Source: an uncultured Chloroflexota bacterium | GTDB taxonomy: Bacteria > Chloroflexota > UBA4733 | DNA length: 20,481 nucleotides | NCBI GenBank assembly: GCA_937967325.1 | Contig: CALBSQ010000274.1 | Location: forward strand, 1-20,481 | Direction of reading: 5' to 3' | Shown: positions 7,480-14,489 of the stretch, one piece after another | Layout of the letters: each line of letters opens with the position of its first letter | Position numbering within the stretch: position 1 is the first letter of the stretch | The notes under the pieces: model-generated | What the model was told of the DNA's origin: nothing | The model's database searches: none | What the model saw: the letters and a program-made list of their open reading frames with translations, nothing else | Program-made: the position numbers and the translations under genes

Positions 7480-7847
7480 ATGTCAGCCAAGTCAGTAACG
7501 ATACGATTGGACTCTGCGACAGCTCGCCGCGTGGAGTGGGCAGCGCGTCGAGAAAAGGTGTCGAGCAGCGCTTTCCTGGAGCAGACTGCCGAGCAGGCGT
7601 TCGAGCAGGCGTTGATTCACGAGGCCGCGGACCGTTTTCGGCGTGGCGATTTCAGCCTCTCGACTTGGCGGCGGAAACGGGTCTGGCAATGGAAGCGATC
7701 GCGGAGCTGGTAGGTCCGCATCTCCGTGATGAGGCGTTGGATAGCCTGCTCGCGGACTCCGAGGCAATCGCGGGGCGGCACGCCGACCAAACGCTGGCGC
7801 GGCAGATGCAAGAGGCCGTCTCATCGGTTCGCAGCAGGCCAGGGTAA
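7480..7847 (+). pseudogene. ribbon-helix-helix antitoxin-like protein with a frameshift
   Basis: From ATG 7480 (SD GAGAGG at 7466-7471, eight bases upstream), SVTIRLDSATARRVEWAARRE and SSSAFLEQTAEQAFEQAL form a ribbon-helix-helix DNA-binding unit (residues ~5-45). This runs into ADRFRRGDFSLS, which resembles the FRRGEISLGxAAE segment of antitoxins paired with PIN toxins. At about 7657-7662 the expected continuation (LAAETGLAMEAIAELV, then a helical tail to TAA 7847) is found only in the -1 frame. The original frame ends at 7713 in Trp/Arg-rich nonsense. A single missing base explains this. Either the gene is broken, like its PIN partner, or the base is a sequencing error. A programmed shift is possible but no clear slippery heptamer is visible. 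Confidence 0.65.
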
Positions 7848-7989
7848 CCCGCTCCACGGGGGCGGCCTTCGCCGTCTCGACGACATCGGTCCGCGTGCCG
7901 TCTGGGCGCTGCCTCGTCTTCCACCCCCAGGTCCCGACTTGACATCCCCATATGGAAAAGGAAGGGCACCGTGCAGAGCAGGGCGCCCC

Positions 7990-9234
7990 TCAGACGCCCG
8001 CGGCAAGCGGCGTACCGATCACCTCGCGCAGCGCGGCGAAGCTCTCGCGGCACGCCTCGACGGTCGCGGCGACGTCAGCCGCCGTGTGCGAGTAGGTGAC
8101 GAAGTTCAATCCGCCGCGGCGCAGCAGCACGCCCCGCCGCGCCATCTCGGCCAGGAAGCGCTGCCACACCGCGCCGGAGCGCGCCGGATCGAGGCCGGTG
8201 AACTCCATGGCCGACATTGGCGCCTGACCGTAAGCGCGGAACGGCACGTCGAGCTCCTTCGCCGCGGCATTCATACCATCCATCAAGGCGCGACCGGTCT
8301 GCCAGATCTGGCCGATGACGTCGCGTTCTCGGTAAACATTGAGGCAGGCCTTGGCCGCGGCGAGCGACAGGGCCTCTCCCCCGTAGGTCACGCTGATCAC
8401 CAGTCGCTCCGCGGCCGCCATCACGTCGCGGCGGCCACAGACGGCCGCCAGCGGCATGCCGTTGGCGATGGCCTTGGCGAAGCAGGCCAGGTCCGGCGTT
8501 ACGCCATAGTAGGCCTGGGCGCCGCCGAGGGCCATCCGAAAGCCGGTCACGATCTCGTCGAAGATGACCAGCGCCCCGTGCCGATGGGAGAGGTCGACCA
8601 CGCCCTGCAGGAACCCGGGCGCCGGGTCGACGTCCTGAGTGGGGCACAGGATGACGGCGGCCACCTCGCCGGGATGGCCTGTAAGCGCCTGCTCCAGCGA
8701 GCTGAGGTCGTTGAAGCGGAAGGATTCGATGACCTGCTCCAACGCCCGCGGCACTCCGCCGTCGTTGCGGGTGGCGGTCCAGTTGTCGTGCCAGCCGTGG
8801 TAGCCCTGGCTCACCACGCGCTCGCGACCGGTCACCGCGCGGGCGATGCGCAGCGCCGCGCTCGTCACCTCCGCCCCGGATTTGAGGAAGCGCACCATCT
8901 CGGCGCAGGGGACGACCTCGACCAGCGCCTGCGCCACTGCTACTTCCAACGGCGAGAGCAGGCCGTAGACGATGCCGGCGTCGAGCTGTTCCCGAATCGC
9001 CTGATCCACCGCCGGATAGGCGTATCCCAGGGAGATCGGCCCGAGGCCCAGGACATAGTCGACATACTCATTGCCGTCGACGTCCCAAATGTGCGAGCCC
9101 TTGCCGTGGGACGCGAAGATCGGGTACTCGCCCATGGCAAAGCCGGAGGGACGCTTGGAGTTGGTCTGCGATCCCCCCGGGATAAGCTGGCGGGCCTGCT
9201 CCCAAAGGGAAAGACTGCGGCTAAACGACGGCAT
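7990..9234 (-). CDS. class III PLP aminotransferase, glutamate-1-semialdehyde 2,1-aminomutase-like
   Basis: 414 residues with the full fold-type I signature: IPGGSQTN (18-25), VDGNEYVDYVLGLGP (~52-66), LKSGAEVTSAALRIAR (117-132; the usual SGTEA reads SGAEV), SQGYHGWHD (142-150), FDEIVTGFR (225-233, Asp226 binding the pyridine nitrogen) and CFAKAIANGMPLAAV (251-265, Lys254 as the PLP Schiff-base residue). Length and motifs fit the HemL group. However, the altered SGAEV segment and the sugar-catabolic neighbours suggest a paralogue acting on another amino or keto substrate, not the tetrapyrrole enzyme. The start is ATG 9234, with AGGAG eight bases upstream. It is monocistronic in this window. 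Confidence 0.88.
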   Translation of the reverse strand: MPSFSRSLSLWEQARQLIPGGSQTNSKRPSGFAMGEYPIFASHGKGSHIWDVDGNEYVDYVLGLGPISLGYAYPAVDQAIREQLDAGIVYGLLSPLEVAVAQALVEVVPCAEMVRFLKSGAEVTSAALRIARAVTGRERVVSQGYHGWHDNWTATRNDGGVPRALEQVIESFRFNDLSSLEQALTGHPGEVAAVILCPTQDVDPAPGFLQGVVDLSHRHGALVIFDEIVTGFRMALGGAQAYYGVTPDLACFAKAIANGMPLAAVCGRRDVMAAAERLVISVTYGGEALSLAAAKACLNVYRERDVIGQIWQTGRALMDGMNAAAKELDVPFRAYGQAPMSAMEFTGLDPARSGAVWQRFLAEMARRGVLLRRGGLNFVTYSHTAADVAATVEACRESFAALREVIGTPLAAGV

Positions 9235-9272
9235 ATCGGCGGCTCCTTGATTTCTTACTTTCAGTAGTGGGG

Positions 9273-9295
9273 ATGGTACACCGCATATGGTACAC
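9273..9295 (-). promoter_or_regulatory. direct repeat upstream of the aminotransferase (candidate operator)
   Basis: Two exact copies of ATGGTACAC (9273-9281 and 9287-9295) at a 14-base period, 39-61 bases upstream of the aminotransferase ATG. Tandem 9-mers close to a start codon often bind a dimeric regulator. No convincing -35/-10 pair was found with them. Confidence 0.4.
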
Positions 9296-9403
9296 AGGAC
9301 GACTCCATCAGGCTACACCGCGGCATGGCAATAGCGCATGCGACGCCGGGCGACCCGACGCTAATGAATGTTCAGCTATCAATGCGGGGTATGCCTCGCA
9401 ACC

Positions 9404-9545
9404 GGGCGTGTAGGGGCTGGCCTTGTGCCTGCCCTGGTCGCCGTCACCATCCGGGTTTCCTTGTTACGGACCGTATGACCCATTGTTAGGGCGCCTTCAC
9501 GGGGTCGGTAACCAGGGCAGGCACAAGGCCAGCCCCTACACGCCC
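9404..9545. repeat. long inverted repeat, copy 1 (35-bp perfect arms)
   Basis: Arms 9404-9438 and 9511-9545 are perfectly complementary over 35 bases and flank a 72-base centre. The core contains TAGGGGCTGGCCTTGTGCC and TGCCTGCCCTGGT. The same core, in the same inverted layout, recurs at 19029-19204, and a related variant occurs at 12866-12968. The centre holds no reading frame of note but has a short palindrome (TACGG/CCGTA). It lies between the metallopeptidase stop and the aminotransferase promoter region. It looks like a non-coding mobile or REP/MITE-like element and would also fold into a very stable RNA hairpin. Confidence 0.85.
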
Positions 9546-9603
9546 CCGCCGGAACGCCGGAGTAGATACTCAAACTTCGTAGGCGTCCGGCTCACAAGAG
9601 GCC

Positions 9604-10263
9604 CTAGCGTCTGGCCGCCCAGCGCGCCGGCCAGACCTGCCCGCCAAAGGACAGGACCGACTGGAGCGACAGCAGGAGAAGGACACCGGCGACGGCACTC
9701 CACAGGAAGGCCCACACCAATGGAGGAAGACCGGTCACTGATGCCGCCAGGTATGCGTCGCTGTGGGCGCCGGTAAAGGCGCTCAGGAACAGCAACGTGC
9801 GCAGATCGCCCAACACTGCCAGCGCCAACTGCAGCGCCAGGAAGCCCATTGCCAGGGCGAACCAGCGCTCCGGTAGGCGGGTCGCCAGGCCGTAGAGCGC
9901 GGCGCCGAACACGAGCAGATAGAGCCAGGAGTTGAGATCGTGGTCCCACCGCACGCCAACCACGACCAGCCAGAGATACTGCAGCGAGATGGCCAGCCGC
10001 AGCGCTCGCGGATTCGGCAACAGGGCCAAAAAGATTGCGCCGGTGATGGCGCTGCCCACGTACCCGGCGCTGGCAATCAAGAGCGTGGCCCCGCCCGCGA
10101 GCTGCGTCACTCCACCGCCGTTAGCGCCGAAGATATGCACCGCGCCCACGTGCCCCCCAGTCAGCACCGCGACGAGGGCATGCCAGCCCTCATGGACAAA
10201 GGTCAGATACGGGTGAATGGGGAGCAGGACGATGCTGGCGCCGGGCACTGCCCAAAGGATCAA
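9604..10263 (-). CDS. M50-like membrane metallopeptidase family protein
   Basis: 219 residues with six or more hydrophobic segments. FVHEGWHALVAVLTGGHVGAV carries the zinc motif HExxH (His24-Glu25, His28) inside a helix, followed by the GG turn typical of M50/M50B proteins. GGGVTQLAGG (~49-58) is a second family-like block. M50 proteins cleave within membranes; many short bacterial M50B members have unknown substrates. The third zinc ligand (NPDG/LDP-type motif) is not obvious. The start is uncertain: TTG 10263 lacks a Shine-Dalgarno, and the frame stays open upstream, encoding another hydrophobic stretch (VLLAAVAVS) without an ATG or GTG. The true start or an upstream frameshift remains undecided. 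Same strand as the sugar-binding lipoprotein, 192 bases downstream of it. Confidence 0.65.
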   Translation of the reverse strand: MILWAVPGASIVLLPIHPYLTFVHEGWHALVAVLTGGHVGAVHIFGANGGGVTQLAGGATLLIASAGYVGSAITGAIFLALLPNPRALRLAISLQYLWLVVVGVRWDHDLNSWLYLLVFGAALYGLATRLPERWFALAMGFLALQLALAVLGDLRTLLFLSAFTGAHSDAYLAASVTGLPPLVWAFLWSAVAGVLLLLSLQSVLSFGGQVWPARWAARR

Positions 10264-10455
10264 AGAGACGGCGACCGCGGCTAGGAGTACACCCGGGACG
10301 CTAACCCCTCCGGACGCCCGTACCGGCGCCGGATGCGCGGCGGCATGAATGCGAAGCGATCCTCCCGAAGCGCGCGCAGGAGCGCTGCTGTCCTCAATTG
10401 TACCGGATCACCTACCGGTCCGCGCTCGTCGGCTGCCCGCTTACTAACGAACTCG

Positions 10456-12030
10456 CTATTTCTTGCCCGCGTTAAAGGTATCCAGGACGTTCTGGATCTG
10501 CTTGTTGGACTCTGCGAGCGCTTCCGCCGCGCTGGCCTTCTGCGGATTCGCCAGGAACAGGCCAACGCCGTTGCCGATGGCGGTGCCCAGCTTGGTGGCC
10601 TCCGGGTGGACAGAGGTGGGCACCGCCAGGTCGGCGGCCTTGAAGAAGGCCTTGATATTCTTCGGCTGCGGGAAGGCTTGCAGGAACGTCGGTGAGTTGG
10701 CGATATCGGTACGGCCGGGCACGATGTGGCCTTGCTGAGCGGCCCAACTCACCAGTTCAGGGCCTGTCACGTACTGCAGGAATTCCCACGCTTCCGGCTG
10801 GTGCTTGGTGTCCTTCTCGATGAAGAACTCCTCGGTCCACATGCCGGTGCCCTGATAGTCCTTGCCGCTGACGTTGCGGACAGGCAGCGGCACGATGTCC
10901 CAATCGAACTTCGCCGCGGTGCGCACCGGCTCCAGCGCCCAGGCGCCGCCGGCAAAAAAGGCGAGGCCGCCCTTGAAGAACATCTCCTCCGTGTTGGCGC
11001 CATAGCTTTTGACCACGTCGGCCGACGGGACCAGCTTGTAGCGAGTATCTAGGTCATTGTAGAGCTGAAGCAGGTCCGTCGCCACCGGGTTACTAATCGT
11101 GGCCTTGGTGGCATCGCTGTTCCAGAACGGTCCCCCGTAGTACAGCTCCGCGTAGTAACTGCCCATGTCCAGGGCGACGCCGTAGAGATTCTTGTCCGGC
11201 TTGAGCACCTTGTTGGCGGAAGCGATGATGTCGTCCCAGGTGGAGGTGTCCGTGGGCGCCGCCGCGCCGACGTTGGTGAGCAGGTCCTTGTTGAAGTACA
11301 TGAGCGTGGTGGTGAAACCGTTGGGCATCGTGTACAGCTTGCTCTGCCAGTGGCACGATTCCCAGAGCTTCTGGAAGTACTTGCTGGAGTCGACCTTGGT
11401 CTGCTGCACGAAGGAGTCGAGCGGCAAGAAGGCCTGGTACAACTGCGGCCAGCCGGCGCCGAACCAGCCGACATCAGGGGGGGAATTAGCCGCGATGGTC
11501 GCGGTGAGCTTCTCGGTGGGATTGGTATTGAACATCGGCTCGACGGTGATGTTGGGGTGCAGCTTCTGGTAGGAGTCGATGATGTACTGGCCGTAGCGCG
11601 TCTTCTCCGGCGTGTACTGCGGCCACTCGAAGACGAGGGTCACCTTGGCGCCGGAAGGAGCGGCAGGCGCCGCAGACGCGGCCGCGCTGCTGGAGGCCGA
11701 GGTACTCACGGCCGCGGAGCTGGACGACGAAGAGCTCGCCACGGAGCTGGACGCTGGCGCGCTGCTGGCAACCGTCGAGCTAACGGCTGCCGCCGCCGAG
11801 GCGCTGCTGGACGCCGTTACCGACGCGCTGCTGACTGTCGTGGCGGGCGCTGCCGCGCTGGTCGCCGGGGCCACGCTCGACCCCGTCGCGCTCGCAGCCG
11901 CGGTGGGCGCGGCCGCGGACGAGCCGCCGCAGGCGGCGAGCAAGCCCGTCGAGCCGGCGGCGGCAAGGGCCAGGATGAGAAAACTGCGCCGTGAGGCGGG
12001 CTTCGAAGCGATGGTCACGTCTCTCGCCAT
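10456..12030 (-). CDS. extracellular solute-binding lipoprotein, family 1 (sugar ABC transporter type)
   Basis: 524 residues from ATG 12030, preceded by AAGGAAGG. The N-terminus has a twin-arginine motif (SRRSFLIL, 13-20), a hydrophobic core and a lipobox LAAC (Cys34), so it should be Tat-exported and lipid-anchored. An unusually long Ala/Ser/Thr linker (~35-125) joins the anchor to the binding domain. That domain begins at VTLVFEWPQYTPEK (~130) and has family blocks IIDSYQKLHPNITVE, PPDVGWFGAG, YTMPNGFTTTLMYFNKDLL, TWDDIIASANKV, FFAGGAWAL and WEFLQYVTGPE. Such proteins bind oligosaccharides or polyols for an ABC importer. No permease or ATPase gene lies nearby, so it is an orphan here. The frame is open 32 codons further upstream, but the promoter and SD favour 12030. 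Confidence 0.9.
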   Translation of the reverse strand: MARDVTIASKPASRRSFLILALAAAGSTGLLAACGGSSAAAPTAAASATGSSVAPATSAAAPATTVSSASVTASSSASAAAAVSSTVASSAPASSSVASSSSSSSAAVSTSASSSAAASAAPAAPSGAKVTLVFEWPQYTPEKTRYGQYIIDSYQKLHPNITVEPMFNTNPTEKLTATIAANSPPDVGWFGAGWPQLYQAFLPLDSFVQQTKVDSSKYFQKLWESCHWQSKLYTMPNGFTTTLMYFNKDLLTNVGAAAPTDTSTWDDIIASANKVLKPDKNLYGVALDMGSYYAELYYGGPFWNSDATKATISNPVATDLLQLYNDLDTRYKLVPSADVVKSYGANTEEMFFKGGLAFFAGGAWALEPVRTAAKFDWDIVPLPVRNVSGKDYQGTGMWTEEFFIEKDTKHQPEAWEFLQYVTGPELVSWAAQQGHIVPGRTDIANSPTFLQAFPQPKNIKAFFKAADLAVPTSVHPEATKLGTAIGNGVGLFLANPQKASAAEALAESNKQIQNVLDTFNAGKK

Positions 12031-12140
12031 GCGTTTCCTTCCTTTCCCAAAGAAGTTCATTAGAGACCCAGACTCGGACTGGGCACAGCCTGACCTGAGC
12101 GTCGCAGCCAGGGTCCGGCGCGCCATGTCGTAACGTGCCG

Positions 12141-12169
12141 AGTATAGACAGCGGCGATACGTTTGTCAA
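12141..12169 (-). promoter_or_regulatory. near-consensus sigma-70 promoter for the sugar-binding lipoprotein
   Basis: Minus strand: TTGACA (12164-12169), 17-base spacer, TATACT (12141-12146). The predicted transcript starts near 12134, giving a leader of about 100 bases before ATG 12030. This also means the ATG at about 12126 would sit at the very 5' end without an SD, which supports the downstream start. Confidence 0.72.
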
Positions 12170-12289
12170 AGGTAAAGACGAACTGTTGGCGTCTGCTACA
12201 CTCCACACGACGACAAACGGGCAGCGAATCGGTGGGCGGACGACCGTCACCCATTGGACGATGGCGCGACGTAGCGGGGAGATGATGCG

Positions 12290-12415
12290 ATGCGTATCAC
12301 CAAGGTCGAGACACTCCCGTCGGCGCTCGGGAGGCGCGTGTACGTGTATGTCCGGCTGCACACGGATGAGGGCATCAGCGGCATCGGCGAGGACGGGTCC
12401 ATCGTGGACATGTGA
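12290..12415 (+). pseudogene. enolase-superfamily (mandelate racemase/muconate lactonising) enzyme, N-terminal remnant
   Basis: A 41-codon frame reading MRITKVETLP, then VYVYVRLHTDEGISGIGED, followed by an early TGA. The pattern (M-x-I-T-x-VET, then V-x-V-x-TDEG-x-x-G-x-GE) is the opening beta-sheet of the capping domain of mandelate racemase/galactonate dehydratase-type enzymes, normally ~380 residues long. The barrel and all catalytic residues are gone. A GGGGAG stretch just upstream shows the original ribosome-binding context survives. The next ~130 bases hold no recognisable continuation apart from a doubtful PAPDEG stretch that might be a C-terminal scrap. Confidence 0.65.
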
Positions 12416-12549
12416 TCCGCGGCCTTGGGCTGTGTCGCCGCGGGACCGGCACACTCGATGCGCAACAACGCGGCGGTGCGCTGCCCGCGCCGGACGAGGG
12501 CGCTGAGGGGCACATCGACCACCCACTGAACATCACGAGGAGCGGAACC

Positions 12550-12828
12550 ATGCGAGCCATCCAGATACATGCGACGGGCGGGCCGGAAGTGCTGCGCCTC
12601 GGCGACGCGCCCAAGCCGTCGCCCGGGCCGGGGCAGGTGCTCATCAAAGTAGCGGCGGTGGGAGTGAACTTCTACGAGACCCTGCAGCGTCGCGGCTCCT
12701 ACCGCCAGCCGCCGTCCATGCCGTTCATCCCCGGCGGTGAGGTCGCCGGAGCGCACCGGCGCATGGAGCAGCGCGACAGCACCGGCAAGCTCGTGTTGAT
12801 CGTGGACGAGGCGGCAGCCCAAAGCTAG
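12550..12828 (+). pseudogene. quinone oxidoreductase/zinc-type alcohol dehydrogenase with large internal deletion
   Basis: From ATG 12550 (SD AGGAG seven bases upstream) the frame encodes 92 residues. Residues 1-67 are a clean N-terminus of an NADPH:quinone oxidoreductase (MDR family): MRAIQIHATGGPEVLRLGD, PGPGQVLIKVAAVGVNFYE, RRGSY and MPFIPGGEVAG. Residues 68-88 (AHRRMEQRDSTGKLVLIV) match the extreme C-terminus of the same family. About 230 central residues, including the whole NADPH-binding domain, are missing, and the join is in frame. A catalytically inactive remnant is the most likely reading. Confidence 0.75.
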
Positions 12829-13119
12829 CGGGCCAGTTGTCGTGCGGCATGCCATTCCGAGCCGTCCGGGTAGGGGCAGGTCTCTGTGCCTGCCCTGATT
12901 CCCGCCCCAGCCGGTGCTGCCGTTGAGGACGGCGACCAGGGCAGGCACAGAGACCTGCCCCTACCCGGCCAGTCGATGCTGCGCGTTCATGGGGCGAATG
13001 GCGTCCGACGATACAATCGACCCATTAGAACACCGGACCACTATTCGCCGCCGCCTCTGGAGCGGCATGTCTGGCCGGAGTAGCGCTCCTCTGGGCGTTG
13101 GGTTTAGTGGACCGGTGTT
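12829..13119. other. intergenic region with two inverted repeats
   Basis: The 291 bases between the oxidoreductase remnant and the propeller gene hold the 103-base inverted repeat and most of the 97-base one. The few bases between them show no gene. Confidence 0.7.
12866..12968. repeat. long inverted repeat, copy 2 (32-bp perfect arms, variant core)
   Basis: Arms 12866-12897 and 12937-12968 match perfectly over 32 bases, with a 39-base centre. The core contains GTAGGGGCAGGTCTCTGTGC and TGCCTGCCCTG. It shares the start and end of the copy 1/copy 3 core but differs in the middle (CAGGTCTC against CTGGCCT), so it is a second subtype. It lies right after the deleted oxidoreductase remnant. Confidence 0.82.
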
Positions 13120-13122
13120 CTA
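13026..13122. repeat. 18-bp inverted repeat at the 3' end of the propeller/MoaD operon
   Basis: Arms 13026-13043 and 13105-13122 are complementary at 17 of 18 positions (TAGAACACCGGACCACTA type) around a 61-base centre. The right arm contains the stop codon of the downstream beta-propeller gene. A related string, TAGAACACTGGTTCCAG, lies at 15744-15760 inside the operon promoter, so the motif brackets the operon. A regulatory or element-end role is an inference. Confidence 0.6.
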
Positions 13123-14211
13123 GGCGTTCGCCCAGGCCTTTACGACGGTGATGCGCGAATACTGGCCGGGCAATGCCTGCCAGGTATCGCCGCCATCGGA
13201 CGAGCAGAATAGCTCGCCAGCGGTCGTGCCGACGTACACGCCCAAGGGGTCGAGCGAATCCACGGCGAGCGCATCGCGCAAGACGCTGACGTAGCTAGGG
13301 TACGCGGGCAGTCCGTTGTCGCAAGGCGCCCAGGTGTCTCCACCGTCTCCAGACCGGTACAGGCGCAGCCGCCCGTCCGGCATGTAGCGCTCGTCTTCAC
13401 CGGCCAGCGGCGCGACGAAGACCTCGCCGGTGTGGGCGACGCACACGGGGAAGCCGAAGCTGCCCGGCAACCCTTGATCGGTCGGCTGCCAGGAGTCCGC
13501 GCCGTCAATTGACTTGAACACGCCGCACCGATGTTGCAGATACAGCGTTCGTCCGTCTCGGGGGTCCAGCGCCAGCTTCTGCACATACTGCCCCGTGCCC
13601 GTTTTTGCATGCACAGCCTCCGGCGCGGGCAAGCAGGCGTTGCAGGTCACCCATTGCTCGCCTCCGTCGTCCGTGCGCAGGACACCGGCGCCGCTGACGC
13701 CAACCCACATTCGAGAAGAACGGGTCGGGGCGACCAGCACACTGTGCAGGCAACGGCCGCTACTTGCCGTCTGCCGGTCGCCGGCGCGGAGCTGACCGTT
13801 GAGGCCATCCACAGGCAGCCAACTCTCGCCGCGATCGTGACTCACGAACAGCCCGGCCTCTTCGACGCCCGCGTACACCGTTTCCAGCTCGTCGGGCGCC
13901 CCGGGGGTGAGCTGCCAGATCCGCTTCAGCCGGAGCCCGCTCTCCATGGTGAAGCGCGGGCTGGCCGGCATCTGCGTCCACGTCGCCCCCAGATCATCGC
14001 TGAGGCGTATCGTGGGACCGTAGGCCGCGTGGCTGGTACCGGCCAGCAAACGCAGCCCCGCCGCGGCGCGCGGCGGCAAGCAGAGGACGCTGAAGACCTC
14101 CCAGCCGCTCATGTGCGGTCCGCTGACGCGCCAGCTTCGTCGCTGGACATCGGAGCGGAATATGAAGAGGCCCTTGTTCGTGCCGGCGAGCACGACCACT
14201 TGCCGGGCCAC
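13120..14211 (-). CDS. Asp-box (BNR/sialidase-like) beta-propeller protein B
   Basis: 363 residues starting at GTG 14211, one base after the stop of the MoaD-like gene; the frame is open upstream only as out-of-frame MoaD sequence. The protein begins directly with strand VVVLAGTNKGLFIFRSD. It contains six Asp-box motifs (S-x-D-x-G-x-x-W type): SDDLGATW, SHDRGESW, TDDGGEQW, SIDGADSW, SGDGGDTW and SSDGGDTW, evenly spaced as the blades of a propeller. No signal peptide is visible, so it should be cytoplasmic, unlike secreted sialidases, and sialidase Arg-triad motifs are not apparent. It is a clear paralogue of protein A upstream; both share IWQL, VLRDxxAVDSLDPxGVY and GELF segments. Its function is unknown. 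Confidence 0.85.
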   Translation of the reverse strand: MARQVVVLAGTNKGLFIFRSDVQRRSWRVSGPHMSGWEVFSVLCLPPRAAAGLRLLAGTSHAAYGPTIRLSDDLGATWTQMPASPRFTMESGLRLKRIWQLTPGAPDELETVYAGVEEAGLFVSHDRGESWLPVDGLNGQLRAGDRQTASSGRCLHSVLVAPTRSSRMWVGVSGAGVLRTDDGGEQWVTCNACLPAPEAVHAKTGTGQYVQKLALDPRDGRTLYLQHRCGVFKSIDGADSWQPTDQGLPGSFGFPVCVAHTGEVFVAPLAGEDERYMPDGRLRLYRSGDGGDTWAPCDNGLPAYPSYVSVLRDALAVDSLDPLGVYVGTTAGELFCSSDGGDTWQALPGQYSRITVVKAWANA

Positions 14212-14212
14212 G

Positions 14213-14488
14213 TCAGCCGCCCGAGACGTTTTGCAGCACTGCCAGGCGGTCGCCCGAACGCAGCGGCAGGTCGAGACGCTCCAATCGCGCCACGTTCTGG
14301 TCGTTGAAGAAGAGCAGCACGTGCTGGCGCAACTGCTCCGCTTCATCGTAGAGATGGTGACGTAATAGCGGGTAGGTCGTGTTCAGGCGTACCAGCGCTT
14401 CATCGAGAGTGGCGGCATCCAAGGAGAAACGCCGCCGTCCGCCGGTGCAGTCCTCCAACAACGACGGGATGCTCACGTCGATGCGCAT
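14213..14488 (-). CDS. MoaD/ThiS-family ubiquitin-like sulfur-carrier protein
   Basis: 91 residues with the beta-grasp layout: MRIDVSIPSLLEDCTGG first strands, TLDEALVRLNTTYPLLRHHL helix, QHVLLFFNDQNVARLE strand pair, then LRSGDRLAVLQNVSGG. The C-terminus is Gly-Gly, the hallmark of MoaD, ThiS and other carriers that are adenylated and thiocarboxylated by an E1-like enzyme. The start is ATG 14488, one base after the stop of propeller A, and its stop is one base before the start of propeller B, so all three are translationally coupled. No E1/MoeB-like, MoaE or thiazole synthase gene lies in the window, so it must rely on an E1 elsewhere. Canonical molybdopterin or thiamine synthesis is not supported by the neighbours. 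Confidence 0.85.
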   Translation of the reverse strand: MRIDVSIPSLLEDCTGGRRRFSLDAATLDEALVRLNTTYPLLRHHLYDEAEQLRQHVLLFFNDQNVARLERLDLPLRSGDRLAVLQNVSGG

Positions 14489-14489
14489 A

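Larger units (their letters stand above)
9235..9603. other. 369-base intergenic region
   Basis: This gap contains the aminotransferase 5' region with the tandem ATGGTACAC repeats, then the 142-base inverted repeat, then ~58 bases leading to the metallopeptidase stop codon. No credible gene was seen on either strand. Confidence 0.7.

Noticed and set aside
7657..7662. Programmed -1 frameshift in the ribbon-helix-helix gene.
   Set aside because: No X-XXY-YYZ slippery heptamer or downstream hairpin was seen, and the partner gene is truncated, so decay or a base error is simpler.
7925..7970. TTGACA on the plus strand in front of a purine-rich stretch, as a promoter.
   Set aside because: No -10 box occurs at suitable spacing, and no plus-strand gene follows.
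7726..9267. A 513-codon plus-strand frame.
   Set aside because: It is the antisense shadow of the class III aminotransferase, whose motifs are complete on the minus strand. The His/Arg/Gly-rich translation has no family pattern.
9404..9545. The long inverted repeat read as a CRISPR array or an insertion sequence.
   Set aside because: There are only two inverted arms, not direct repeats with spacers, and no transposase gene is inside.
10281..10565. Arg/Ser-rich 94-codon minus-strand frame upstream of the metallopeptidase.
   Set aside because: It overlaps the 3' end of the lipoprotein gene out of frame and has no recognisable pattern.
11350..12133. Long plus-strand frames opposite the sugar-binding lipoprotein, rich in Gly/Arg or Ala/Leu.
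   Set aside because: They are antisense translations of the low-complexity Ala/Ser linker and signal peptide of the minus-strand gene.
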